Shown here: in pieces, positions 36,262-44,062 of the stretch
Position numbering within the stretch: the stretch's first letter is position 1
Layout of the letters: each line of letters starts with the position of its first letter
Assembly: GCF_002149965.1 (NCBI RefSeq)
Contig: NZ_MSQB01000015.1
Location: 1 to 49,929, forward strand
Length of the DNA: 49,929 bases
Source of the DNA: Novosphingobium panipatense
Lineage (GTDB): Bacteria > Pseudomonadota > Alphaproteobacteria > Sphingomonadales > Sphingomonadaceae
Reading direction: 5' to 3'
Program-made: the position numbers and the translations under genes
Notes under the pieces: model-generated
Seen by the model: only the letters and a program-made list of their open reading frames with translations
Told to the model about the DNA's origin: nothing
Database searches by the model: none

Positions 36262-37314
36262 TTACTCGGCGGCCTCGGTCGCTCCGAACATGTCCGGCTC
36301 GCTGCCTTCGACCACGAGAACTTCGTCGTTGGCCTTGGCCTTGCGGCGCGAATCGAAGTTCGTCCACACGTCGTTCCAGTTGCCGCGCGTCGCGCCCTTC
36401 GAATATTCGGTGGCGCGGGTTTCGAAGAAGTTGGCGTGCTCCACGCCGTTGAGCAGCGGCTGGAGCCAGGGCAGCGGGTGATCCTCGATCAGGTAGATCG
36501 GATTGAGGCCAAGCTGGCCCATGCGCCAGTCGGCGATGTAGCGGATGTACTTCTTGATGTCCTTGGCGGTCATGCCGGGGACGGGACCCATCTCGAAGGC
36601 GAGATCGATGAAGGCGTCTTCCAGGCGAACCGTGGTCTGGCACTGATCGGCGATGTCGTCCTTCACCGCCTTGGTCAGGCAGCCGCGCTCCTGCACGAAA
36701 GCGTGGAACAGACGGGTGATGCCTTCGCAGTGCAGCGATTCGTCGCGCACCGACCACGAGACGATCTGGCCCATGCCCTTCATCTTGTTGAAGCGCGGGA
36801 AGTTCATCAGCATCGCGAAGCTGGCGAAGAGCTGCACGCCTTCGGTGAAGCCGCCGAACATGGCGAGCGTGCGGGCGATGTCCTCGTCGTTGTCGACGCC
36901 GAACTTCTGGAGATAGTCGTGCTTGGCCTTCAGTTCCTCGTATTCGAGGAACATGCCGTATTCGCTTTCGGGCATGCCGATGGTGTCGAGCAGGTGCGAA
37001 TAGGCGGCGATATGCACCGTCTCCATGTTGGAGAAGGCGGTGAGCATCATCTTCACTTCGGTCGGCTTGAAGACGCGCGCGTACTTCTCGTGGTAGCAAT
37101 CCTGCACTTCCACGTCGGCCTGGGTGAAGAAGCGGAAGATCTGGGTGAGCAGGTTGCGCTCATGCTCCGAGATGTTCTGCGCCCAGTCGCGGCAATCCTC
37201 GCCCAGCGGCACTTCCTCGGGCAGCCAGTGGATCTGCTGCTGCGTCTTCCAGAAGTCGTAGGCCCAGGGATATTCGAAGGGCTTGTAGGTCTTGCGGGCT
37301 TCGAGAAGGGACAT
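36262..37314 (-). CDS. nrdB: ribonucleoside-diphosphate reductase beta subunit (class Ia)
   Basis: NrdB holds the diiron-tyrosyl radical that starts reduction of ribonucleotides by NrdA. The 350-residue protein has the expected ligands: Asp67, Glu98 and His101 in NMETVHIAAY, with the radical Tyr105 four residues after the His, and the second ligand pair in SVRDESLHCEG. The start at 37314 (MSLLEARKTYKPF) fits the family, with GGAG about 10 bases upstream; the longer open frame is not coding. nrdA is not adjacent. Two NrdR-like boxes lie about 190 bases upstream. Confidence 0.95.
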   Translation of the reverse strand: MSLLEARKTYKPFEYPWAYDFWKTQQQIHWLPEEVPLGEDCRDWAQNISEHERNLLTQIFRFFTQADVEVQDCYHEKYARVFKPTEVKMMLTAFSNMETVHIAAYSHLLDTIGMPESEYGMFLEYEELKAKHDYLQKFGVDNDEDIARTLAMFGGFTEGVQLFASFAMLMNFPRFNKMKGMGQIVSWSVRDESLHCEGITRLFHAFVQERGCLTKAVKDDIADQCQTTVRLEDAFIDLAFEMGPVPGMTAKDIKKYIRYIADWRMGQLGLNPIYLIEDHPLPWLQPLLNGVEHANFFETRATEYSKGATRGNWNDVWTNFDSRRKAKANDEVLVVEGSEPDMFGATEAAE

Positions 37315-37502
37315 GGGCGGACGACTCCGGGTGTTCGATTCGGGTGACATGCCGGGCGATTCGAAAGGCGCAAAGCGCGGCCTTCCGCGCCATTCCCGGC
37401 GCATGATCTGTGAGGCGCCGGGAAACCCCGAGGCCGATGCCTGCCACGATACCCAAATTCGATCGCATTTGGAGCGGCTTGGGCAAACTTCCCACAGCTT
37501 AG

Positions 37503-37535
37503 ACAGTATATATGGGGCTCCACCCAATATAGGGA
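37503..37535 (-). promoter_or_regulatory. two NrdR-like boxes upstream of nrdB
   Basis: Box 1 (37503-37518, ACAGTATATATGGGGC) matches the 16-base NrdR consensus ACACWATATWTKGTGT at 13 positions. Box 2 (37520-37535) matches its reverse complement at 12. A minus-strand -10-like TATACT (37512-37507) is inside box 1, so binding would block transcription. The centre-to-centre distance of 17 is shorter than commonly reported. The rest of the 355-base gap to the DUF2171 gene shows no gene. Confidence 0.55.
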
Positions 37536-37669
37536 CGCTAGGGCTTGTGGGCCAGCCCGGCGGAGGGCGAGCGGCGGGCGAATTGACGCGAATCGTGGAA
37601 CCGGGCCGGTTTGCCGGGTATTCCTGTCCTTGTCTGTGGCGATTTTTGCCTTTCAGGAAGGAACCCGCG

Positions 37670-37930
37670 ATGCCCCCTTCACCGTCTCCCTTCGATCCCG
37701 TCGAAACATCCTGGCCGACCGAATCGGGCGTGGTCAAAAAGGGCATGACCGTGATCGGGGCGGAAGGCGAAGTCCTGGGCAAAGTCGATCACGTGGACGG
37801 CCAGGAAGTCGTGCTGGAAGGCGAGGGATCGCCTTTCGTCACCATCTCCGAGATCGACGGCGTCGATGGCGACAGGGTGCTGCTCTCCCCGCGCGGCGAT
37901 GCGACTTTCGGACTGGGCGCGGAGCCTTAA
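37670..37930 (+). CDS. DUF2171 protein 1
   Basis: An 86-residue PRC-barrel-like protein with GMTVIGAEGEVLGKVDHVDGQEVVLEGE and ISEIDGVDGDRVLLS, the pattern of DUF2171. Such proteins are small, cytoplasmic and often stress-linked in Sphingomonadales; function unknown. AGGAAGGAA is placed about 7 bases before the ATG. A second DUF2171 gene follows. Confidence 0.8.
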   Translation: MPPSPSPFDPVETSWPTESGVVKKGMTVIGAEGEVLGKVDHVDGQEVVLEGEGSPFVTISEIDGVDGDRVLLSPRGDATFGLGAEP

Positions 37931-37982
37931 AGAGGTTTCAGGACCGGCTTCCATGAGCCGTTTCCGGGGTGAGACAAATGCC

Positions 37983-38008
37983 GGAACGAAGCGCGCGAGC
38001 GCGCCGTT
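37983..38008 (+). promoter_or_regulatory. EcfG-type general-stress promoter
   Basis: GGAAC (37983-37987) and CGTT (38005-38008) are separated by exactly 17 bases, matching the consensus for the alphaproteobacterial general-stress sigma factor EcfG. It lies about 40 bases before the second DUF2171 gene, giving a short leader. Confidence 0.7.
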
Positions 38009-38046
38009 ACATTGGCATCTACTCCCATCTCCAAGGAGAAATTCTC

Positions 38047-38274
38047 ATGTTCGAGAAGCTGCGCATCCGTGAGCACATGGAAGTCACCGACCATAACGGC
38101 CAGCATGTCGGCACGGTCGACGAGGTCAAGGACGACCAGATCAAGCTGACCCGTTCGGACAGTTCGGACGGCGCCCACCACTTCATCGCCTTCGACAATG
38201 TCGATCGCATCGAGGACAACCGCGTCTACCTCAAGCAGGGCACCCCGGTGCCGATGGGCGCAGGGGCCAACTGA
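38047..38274 (+). CDS. DUF2171 protein 2, probable general-stress protein
   Basis: A 75-residue PRC-barrel-like protein (IREHMEVTDHNGQHVGTVDEVKDDQIKLTR, ending VDRIEDNRVYLKQGTPVP) of DUF2171. AAGGAG lies before the ATG at 38047. The EcfG-type promoter just upstream suggests it belongs to the general-stress regulon. A strong terminator follows. Confidence 0.85.
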   Translation: MFEKLRIREHMEVTDHNGQHVGTVDEVKDDQIKLTRSDSSDGAHHFIAFDNVDRIEDNRVYLKQGTPVPMGAGAN

Positions 38275-38332
38275 CTCCCGCCAACTGACTTCAACGCGCT
38301 ACCGGACGGGCGCCAGTCGCAGCCCGTCCACG

Positions 38333-38371
38333 GAACCCCGGCCTCCTGCCCCCGGCAGGCCGGGGTTCTTC
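38333..38371 (+). terminator. terminator after the second DUF2171 gene
   Basis: A perfect 12-base stem GAACCCCGGCCT / AGGCCGGGGTTC with a 12-base loop, followed by TTCG. Confidence 0.7.
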
Positions 38372-38485
38372 GTTCGCTACGGCGATGCCATTCGGAGTTA
38401 TGATACACACAGTATAGTAAATCTTCCCAAGCCGCCCTGCTGCTGATAGCCCGGATGCAGATAATCAGGGCTGGGGAGAGACACC

Positions 38486-40912
38486 GTGACCGCACGCCGA
38501 AGCAACGCTGCCTTGCGCCTGTTCATCGCGGTTCTGTTCCCGCTTGCCCTCACGGCCTGCGACAAGCCCGCACAGCCGATCGAACAGGCCCTGGTGGTCG
38601 ATGCCGATGAATGGCCCGGCTGGGGCAGGACCGGCAGCGAAGCCCATTATTCCCCTCTCGACGCCATCGATGCGGGCAATGTCGGCAAGCTTGGCCTGGC
38701 GTGGCATTTCGATCTCGAACCCGGCTACAGCGCCAGCACGCCGCTGATGGCGGAAGGCAAAGTTTTCCTGACGACCGGCCATTCGCATATCCGCGCACTG
38801 GATGCGGTGACCGGCAAGCAGATCTGGGAATACGACGGCGGCACCCGGGAGCGCGCGACTTCGGCGCTGCAGATGTCCTGGGGCAACAAGGGCATCGCCT
38901 ATGACGGCGGGCGGGTCTTCCTTGTCACCACCGACGGTTACGTGATCTCGCTGGACGCGAAGACCGGCAGGGAAATCTGGAAGACTTACGACTACCCCGA
39001 TGCTTCCCCGCGCAATTCCAACGGCGCTCCGCGCGTGTTCGGCGGCAAGGTGATCGTCGGCTTCGGCGGCGCGGACATCAGCCCGGCGCGCGGCTTCGTC
39101 TCCGCCTATGACGCCAGGACCGGCAAGCTCGCCTGGCGCTTCTACACGGCGCCCGGCGACCCGGTGACCCCCGGCAATGAACGGGCCGAAGCGGTCATGC
39201 GCAAGACCTGGCCAAGCGGCTGGACCAATCCCGACGGCACGCGGCGCGGCGGCGGCGGCACGGCCTGGAACGCCTTCAGCTACGATCCCGACCTGAAGCT
39301 CGTCTATATCGGCGTGGGCAACGGCTTTCCCTACAACCAGTCGAAGCGCAGCCCCGGCGGCGGAGACAATCTGTTCCTCGCCTCGATCGTCGCGGTCGAC
39401 GTGAACACCGGCGCCTACAAATGGCACTATCAGGTCTGCCCCGGAGAGCAGTGGGACTGCACCGCGACCACCGACATGACCCTGGCCACGCTCAGGATCG
39501 ACGGCCGCGACCGCAAGGTCCTGATGCAGGCGCCGAAGAACGGGTTCTTCTATGTGATAGACAGGGCGACCGGCGCCTTCATCTCCGCCGAGAAGATCGC
39601 GAAAGTCACTTGGGCCGACCGTATCGACGGCAGGACCGGCCGCCCGGTGGAAAACCCCGGCATCCGCTATGCCGGAAAACCCGGCCTCTTCGAACTGTGG
39701 CCCGGCCCCACCGGCGCCCATTCATGGATGCCCCAGGCCTACAGCCCGCTGACCGGGCTCGTCTACCTGCCGGTCATCGAGCAAGGCGCACTCATCGGAG
39801 ACGGCCAGAAAGGCGGGGGCGAAATCACCGCGGGCATGGGCGTAACCCTGATCCCCGAAGTGGAATTGCCCGGCAGCCACAAGAGCTTCCTGCGGGCCTG
39901 GAATCCGGTCACGCAGTCGCTTGCCTGGGAAGTCGAACTGCCCGGCAACTGGCCGGGGGGCGTCATGGCCAGCGCGGGCGGGCTGGTGTTCCAGGGCCAG
40001 ATCGACGGCCGCTTCGTGGCGCGCGACGCCGGGACCGGCAAGCAGCTCTGGTCGTTCAAGACCGAAAGCCCGATCGTGGGCGCGCCGATCACCTACCGCG
40101 CGGGCGGGCGGCAATACGTTACCGTGATCACCGGCAGCGGCGGCAACGGCGCCGGGATCAACTCGCCGGGCAATGCGGCCTTTCGCACCGACTATCACCT
40201 GCCGCGCCGCGTGCTGACTTTCGCCCTGGACGGCAAGGACACGATCCCGCCCTTTGCCATGCCGGAACTCGCGCCCCCGCCCGACCCCGATTTCGCCCCG
40301 GACCTTGCCCGTGCCCAGGCCGGCGCCGTGCTTTTCGGCACCCGCGCCTGCCTGGTCTGCCACGGCTGGAACGCCGTGGGCGGCGGTGCGGCGCCGGACC
40401 TGCGCTATTCGCCCATGATCACCGACGCCGCGACGTTCCGGCAGGTGGTGAAGGATGGCGCGCTCAAGATGAACGGCATGCCGCCGTTCCCTGCCTTCAC
40501 GGACGCGGAACTGGAAACCATGCGCTTCTACTTGCGCGCCAGGGCCAAGGCCGCCCCCGCCGAACACAAGGCGTTGCTGGAAAAAGCCAGCGCAGATCGG
40601 GCCAGCAATGCCAAACCGCAGGACTTCGCGGGCAAATGGAACGTGGTGATCCAGACCCCGGTAGGGCCGCAAGAGGCAGTGATGGACCTCAAGGTCACAG
40701 GCAACGTTGTCACCGGCCGGGTCAGCGCGGATCAGGGTACGGTGGAGGTTGCCGGAGGCGTGAGAGACGGCCGCGCGAAGTTCGAAGGCAAGGCATCGAT
40801 GCCGATGCCGATCACCGTCAAATACGACGTCACCGTAAGAAACGGCAAGCTCAGCGGCGAAAATGCCAATGGCCCGTTCGGCAGCTTTCCTCTCACAGGC
40901 ACCCGGCTGTAA
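38486..40912 (+). CDS. lipoprotein PQQ-dependent dehydrogenase with cytochrome c and extra C-terminal domain
   Basis: An 808-residue exported quinohaemoprotein. The lipobox LTAC puts the lipid on Cys25. An eight-bladed PQQ propeller with repeated DAVTGKQIW/DAKTGREIW tryptophan-docking motifs fills about 40-600. A cytochrome c domain has CLVCH at 622-626 and a likely Met ligand in MNGMPPFPAF. Residues about 715-808 form an extra beta-rich domain (FAGKWNVVIQTPVGPQEAVMDL...). Two features of alcohol dehydrogenases are changed: the adjacent CysCys is replaced (ALQMSWGN where the family has CCDVVN), and the usual GAE calcium ligand region reads GGADIS. GNGFPYN and PGEQWDCT keep the Asn and catalytic Asp; the lanthanide-specific Asp two residues on is Thr. 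The start is GTG with GGGGAGAG upstream. Substrate unknown. Confidence 0.85.
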   Translation: MTARRSNAALRLFIAVLFPLALTACDKPAQPIEQALVVDADEWPGWGRTGSEAHYSPLDAIDAGNVGKLGLAWHFDLEPGYSASTPLMAEGKVFLTTGHSHIRALDAVTGKQIWEYDGGTRERATSALQMSWGNKGIAYDGGRVFLVTTDGYVISLDAKTGREIWKTYDYPDASPRNSNGAPRVFGGKVIVGFGGADISPARGFVSAYDARTGKLAWRFYTAPGDPVTPGNERAEAVMRKTWPSGWTNPDGTRRGGGGTAWNAFSYDPDLKLVYIGVGNGFPYNQSKRSPGGGDNLFLASIVAVDVNTGAYKWHYQVCPGEQWDCTATTDMTLATLRIDGRDRKVLMQAPKNGFFYVIDRATGAFISAEKIAKVTWADRIDGRTGRPVENPGIRYAGKPGLFELWPGPTGAHSWMPQAYSPLTGLVYLPVIEQGALIGDGQKGGGEITAGMGVTLIPEVELPGSHKSFLRAWNPVTQSLAWEVELPGNWPGGVMASAGGLVFQGQIDGRFVARDAGTGKQLWSFKTESPIVGAPITYRAGGRQYVTVITGSGGNGAGINSPGNAAFRTDYHLPRRVLTFALDGKDTIPPFAMPELAPPPDPDFAPDLARAQAGAVLFGTRACLVCHGWNAVGGGAAPDLRYSPMITDAATFRQVVKDGALKMNGMPPFPAFTDAELETMRFYLRARAKAAPAEHKALLEKASADRASNAKPQDFAGKWNVVIQTPVGPQEAVMDLKVTGNVVTGRVSADQGTVEVAGGVRDGRAKFEGKASMPMPITVKYDVTVRNGKLSGENANGPFGSFPLTGTRL

Positions 40913-40918
40913 GAGGCT

Positions 40919-40991
40919 GTTTGGAAATTCGCGAGAAGCGAATTTTGCGGCACCAGCCGCAAGAAAATGCCCGAACGGGCATTTTTCAAAC
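40919..40991. repeat. dispersed hairpin repeat, copy 7 (minimal, lacks B)
   Basis: It consists only of the outer hairpins: GAAATTCGC / GCGAATTTT, then GCGGCACCAGCCGC, then AAAATGCCC / GGGCATTTTT and CAAACGGGCTCTAA. The long B hairpin and its GTATCCT loop are absent, as if cleanly excised or never inserted. The right flank CAAACGGGCTCTAA is the same as in copy 6. Confidence 0.85.
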
Positions 40992-41116
40992 GGGCTCTAA
41001 AATGTCCTCCGCCCTTTTTCGAACAGCCTGTCCAACACTCTACCGCCCCCACGCCACCGAAGTCGTGCCGCGAATTTGCCCACCGTTTACCTAGCGGACT
41101 GAACTAATTGCAATTA

Positions 41117-41145
41117 TTGGTTCAAACCTGATTTATTTCTGATAT
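41117..41145 (+). promoter_or_regulatory. putative promoter of the sqdB-like cluster
   Basis: TTGGTT (41117-41122) and TGATAT (41140-41145) are 17 bases apart in an AT-rich stretch, about 40 bases before the ATG of the first cluster gene. Confidence 0.45.
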
Positions 41146-41183
41146 GCTTGTGGTGCCTGCAATCCATTGAGGGTCCAGTCCTG

Positions 41184-42437
41184 ATGGCAGCATCCAAGAA
41201 GATTTTCGTTCTCGGCGGCGACGGATTCTGCGGTTGGCCGACTTCGCTTCATCTTTCCAGTCTCGGCCACGAAGTCACCATTATCGACAATTTCTCCCGT
41301 CGGCGGATCGATGCCGAACTGGGCGTGCGCAGCCTTACGCCCATCGTATCGATGGAGCAGCGGATCGATGCCTGGCAGGACGTGAGCGGATCGGTTCTTA
41401 AATTCCATTACCTGGATGTGGCAGAAGACTATGCCCAGCTCGTCCATTTACTGGAAACGGAGCGGCCGGACACCATCGTCCATTTCGCCGAACAGCGCGC
41501 AGCCCCCTATTCCATGCGCGGCGCCGCCGAAAAGCGCTATACGGTCGGCAACAATGTCGGCGGGACGCACAATGTGCTCAACGCGCTGGTCGAAAGCGAT
41601 CTGGACTGCCACCTCGTCCACCTCGGCACCATGGGGGTCTACGGCTATGGCGGCGCGGGTTTCGAGATCCCGGAAGGCTACCTCAACGTCGACATTACCG
41701 ACCGGGAGGGCAAGCGCCACGAATGGGAGATTCTCTACCCCACGCGTCCCGGCAGCGTCTATCACATGACCAAGTCGATCGATCAGCTGATGTTCCAGTT
41801 CTACGCCCAGAACGATGCGCTGCGGATCACCGACCTGCACCAGGGCATCGTCTGGGGCACCCAGACCGCAGAAACCCGCCGCCATCCCGACCTCGTCAAC
41901 CGTTTCGACTATGACGGCGAATACGGCACCGTGCTCAACCGTTTCCTGGTCCAGGCGGCGACGGGCCATCCGCTGACGGTCCACGGCACCGGCGGCCAGA
42001 CCCGCGCCTTCATCAACATCCAGGACACCGTGCGCTGCATCGCGCTGGCCGTCGACCATCCGCCCCGGCGCGGAGAGCGGGTGAAGATCCTCAACCAGAT
42101 CGCCGAAACCCTGCGCGTGCGCGATCTTGCCGCGCTGGTCTCGGAAGTGACCGGGGCCAGGGTCGAATACCGGCCCAATCCCCGCAAGGAAGCGGCGGAA
42201 AACGACCTGGAAGTAAGCAACGCCACGTTCCGCGCGCTCGGCCTCGATCCGATCACGCTGCACGAGGGATTGCTGCAGGAGACGCTGGAGATCTCCACCC
42301 GCTTCGCCGACCGCGTCGACCCGGATCACATTCCCGCGCGCACCGCCTGGTCCAGGGAAGAACGGGCCAGGCTGGACGAGCCTGACGGCAAAGTGGTGCC
42401 CTTCACCAGAGGGGCGCCGCGCACCGACGCGGCCTGA
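41184..42437 (+). CDS. UDP-sulfoquinovose synthase-like epimerase/dehydratase (SQD1/SqdB family)
   Basis: The 417-residue short-chain dehydrogenase-like protein matches SQD1/SqdB across its length: nucleotide loop GGDGFCGW (11-18), HFAEQRAAPYSM, LVHLGTMGVYGYG with Thr149, YHMTK with Tyr193, His194 and Lys197, and LHQGIVWGTQT followed by GTVLNRFLVQAATG. In plants and phototrophs this enzyme makes UDP-sulfoquinovose from UDP-glucose and sulfite. The catalytic Thr, Tyr, His and Lys are all present, so sulfonation of a sugar is likely, though some relatives act on other UDP-sugars. The sulfolipid glycosyltransferase is not nearby; a polysaccharide synthase follows instead. The ATG at 41184 has GAGGG upstream. 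Confidence 0.85.
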   Translation: MAASKKIFVLGGDGFCGWPTSLHLSSLGHEVTIIDNFSRRRIDAELGVRSLTPIVSMEQRIDAWQDVSGSVLKFHYLDVAEDYAQLVHLLETERPDTIVHFAEQRAAPYSMRGAAEKRYTVGNNVGGTHNVLNALVESDLDCHLVHLGTMGVYGYGGAGFEIPEGYLNVDITDREGKRHEWEILYPTRPGSVYHMTKSIDQLMFQFYAQNDALRITDLHQGIVWGTQTAETRRHPDLVNRFDYDGEYGTVLNRFLVQAATGHPLTVHGTGGQTRAFINIQDTVRCIALAVDHPPRRGERVKILNQIAETLRVRDLAALVSEVTGARVEYRPNPRKEAAENDLEVSNATFRALGLDPITLHEGLLQETLEISTRFADRVDPDHIPARTAWSREERARLDEPDGKVVPFTRGAPRTDAA

Positions 42438-42469
42438 AAACGGAAATATCCAAGGAGGGGGTACGGGCG

Positions 42470-44062
42470 ATGAGGCTCTGGGGTATCGGTTTGCTGGCGC
42501 TGGTTCTGGTCGGCCTGCTCATCGTCATAGGCCGCACCGGAATGTTCGACGGCCTGACCGATCGCAACCGGCTGGGCCCGCCGTTCTTCGACGATTTCGA
42601 ACGCGGATCCAGCGACTTCATCGATACGAGCGGGCGCTCGGTCTTCGTGGCGCAAGTCCATCCCGACGCCCCGCTGATCCTGTCCGGCCTGCCGTCCTAT
42701 GCCGCCAAGACCTTTCGCATGCCGGTGGACAGCCGGCCGGTCAGCGGCACTTACGACGTGGCCTTCCGCGTCGATGCGGCGCGCGGCGCACAAGGCGCGC
42801 TGCGCATCACCATCAACGGCATCAAGCGCGCCGACGTGATCCTGGCGGAGGGCCGCAGCGAACAGAAAGCCCAGGTGGAACTGACACCCACCGAGCTGGC
42901 GTCCCGCGAACTGGAAGTGAAGCTGGCGCTGGTCGGGCGCGGCCCTCTGCAGGAATGCACCCCGAACGAGGCGATGTCCGCAGTGGTCGCGATCGAGCCG
43001 CCCAGCGGCCTCCATATCCGGCTTGACAAGCCGCTCTCGACCGTGCGTGACAAGCTGGCCCTCTGGGGCAATCTGGTGCCGGTGAAATGGGACGGCGTGG
43101 ACCAGCCCGCCGACCTGACCCGCCTGATGACCGCCGCCCGCCTGGCCGAAAAGGGCCATGCCGTCTACTTCGGCGACAAGGGCCTCTCCGGCCAGGAACT
43201 CGCGGACCTGCTCAAGCTGGCGCCCGACAACCGCACGCGCCCCGGCCTTTCGGCCTATCCCATTGCGCTGCTGTCCGACATCGCCAACGCCGGCGCGCGC
43301 CGGTTCGACCGCGAGACAACTTGGCGCTACAGCTATGCGGCGGCAGACCTCCCGGGCCGCGAATTGCCCAAGGCCTTGGACCTGCGCATGCTGCTCGGCC
43401 CGATCGAGGATACCCGCACCACGCTGGTGGTCACGCTGAACGGCCGCCTCCTCGCGACGCGGCACCTTGGCGAGGAGGACGATCGCCTCAACCAGTCGAT
43501 TGCCCTGCCGCCAGAATTCCAGATGGCCCGCAACGATCTGGAAGTGACGCTGACCTCCTACGACCATGACGACATGCGCTGCGGCGCCATGCGCCTGATC
43601 GCTGCGGAAATGCTGCCATCGACCGTGCTCCAGGGCGGCGGCCCCCGACTGGACCTGCCGATCCTCCAGATTCGCGCGGCGCTCCAGGCCAATCCGCCCG
43701 TCGCGCTTTCCAGCACGCCGCTCACCGCGCCCGATGCGCAGGCCGCAGTGCGCATCCTCACCGAACTGACGCCGGGCCGCCTGCGCACCGGCGATGCAAA
43801 CGCAAGATCGGCCATCCACGTGCTCTCCGGCGATATCGCCGCAGCGGCCGTCAAGCTGCGGCCGAAGGGACGCCAGTGGATCCTGCACTACCCACAGGAC
43901 AGGCGGCAGGATCTGGTCGTGGAACCGCTCTCGCGGCAGGCGGCGGGCCTCGCCGCAAGGGTCGCGGTCGTGGTGGACCTGCCGGCCATCGCTGTCACCG
44001 CGCCTTCGCCCCAACCGAATCCGGCAGCGCCAAAGCCGATGGAACCAAAGCCGAAAAGCTGA
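42470..44062 (+). CDS. BcsB-like periplasmic membrane-anchored protein
   Basis: A 530-residue protein with one N-terminal membrane helix (LWGIGLLALVLVGLLIVIG). Two similar beta-sandwich modules follow, at about 95-180 (YDVAFRVDAARGAQGALRITINGI...) and 300-385 (LDLRMLLGPIEDTRTTLVVTLNGR...LASYDHDD-like CG pattern). This resembles the carbohydrate-binding modules of BcsB, the periplasmic partner of bacterial cellulose synthase, but the C-terminal anchor helix of BcsB is replaced by a proline-rich tail. It probably guides a nascent glycan through the periplasm. The stop overlaps the ATG of the glycosyltransferase gene (TGATG). GGAGGGGG precedes the start. Confidence 0.65.
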   Translation: MRLWGIGLLALVLVGLLIVIGRTGMFDGLTDRNRLGPPFFDDFERGSSDFIDTSGRSVFVAQVHPDAPLILSGLPSYAAKTFRMPVDSRPVSGTYDVAFRVDAARGAQGALRITINGIKRADVILAEGRSEQKAQVELTPTELASRELEVKLALVGRGPLQECTPNEAMSAVVAIEPPSGLHIRLDKPLSTVRDKLALWGNLVPVKWDGVDQPADLTRLMTAARLAEKGHAVYFGDKGLSGQELADLLKLAPDNRTRPGLSAYPIALLSDIANAGARRFDRETTWRYSYAAADLPGRELPKALDLRMLLGPIEDTRTTLVVTLNGRLLATRHLGEEDDRLNQSIALPPEFQMARNDLEVTLTSYDHDDMRCGAMRLIAAEMLPSTVLQGGGPRLDLPILQIRAALQANPPVALSSTPLTAPDAQAAVRILTELTPGRLRTGDANARSAIHVLSGDIAAAAVKLRPKGRQWILHYPQDRRQDLVVEPLSRQAAGLAARVAVVVDLPAIAVTAPSPQPNPAAPKPMEPKPKS

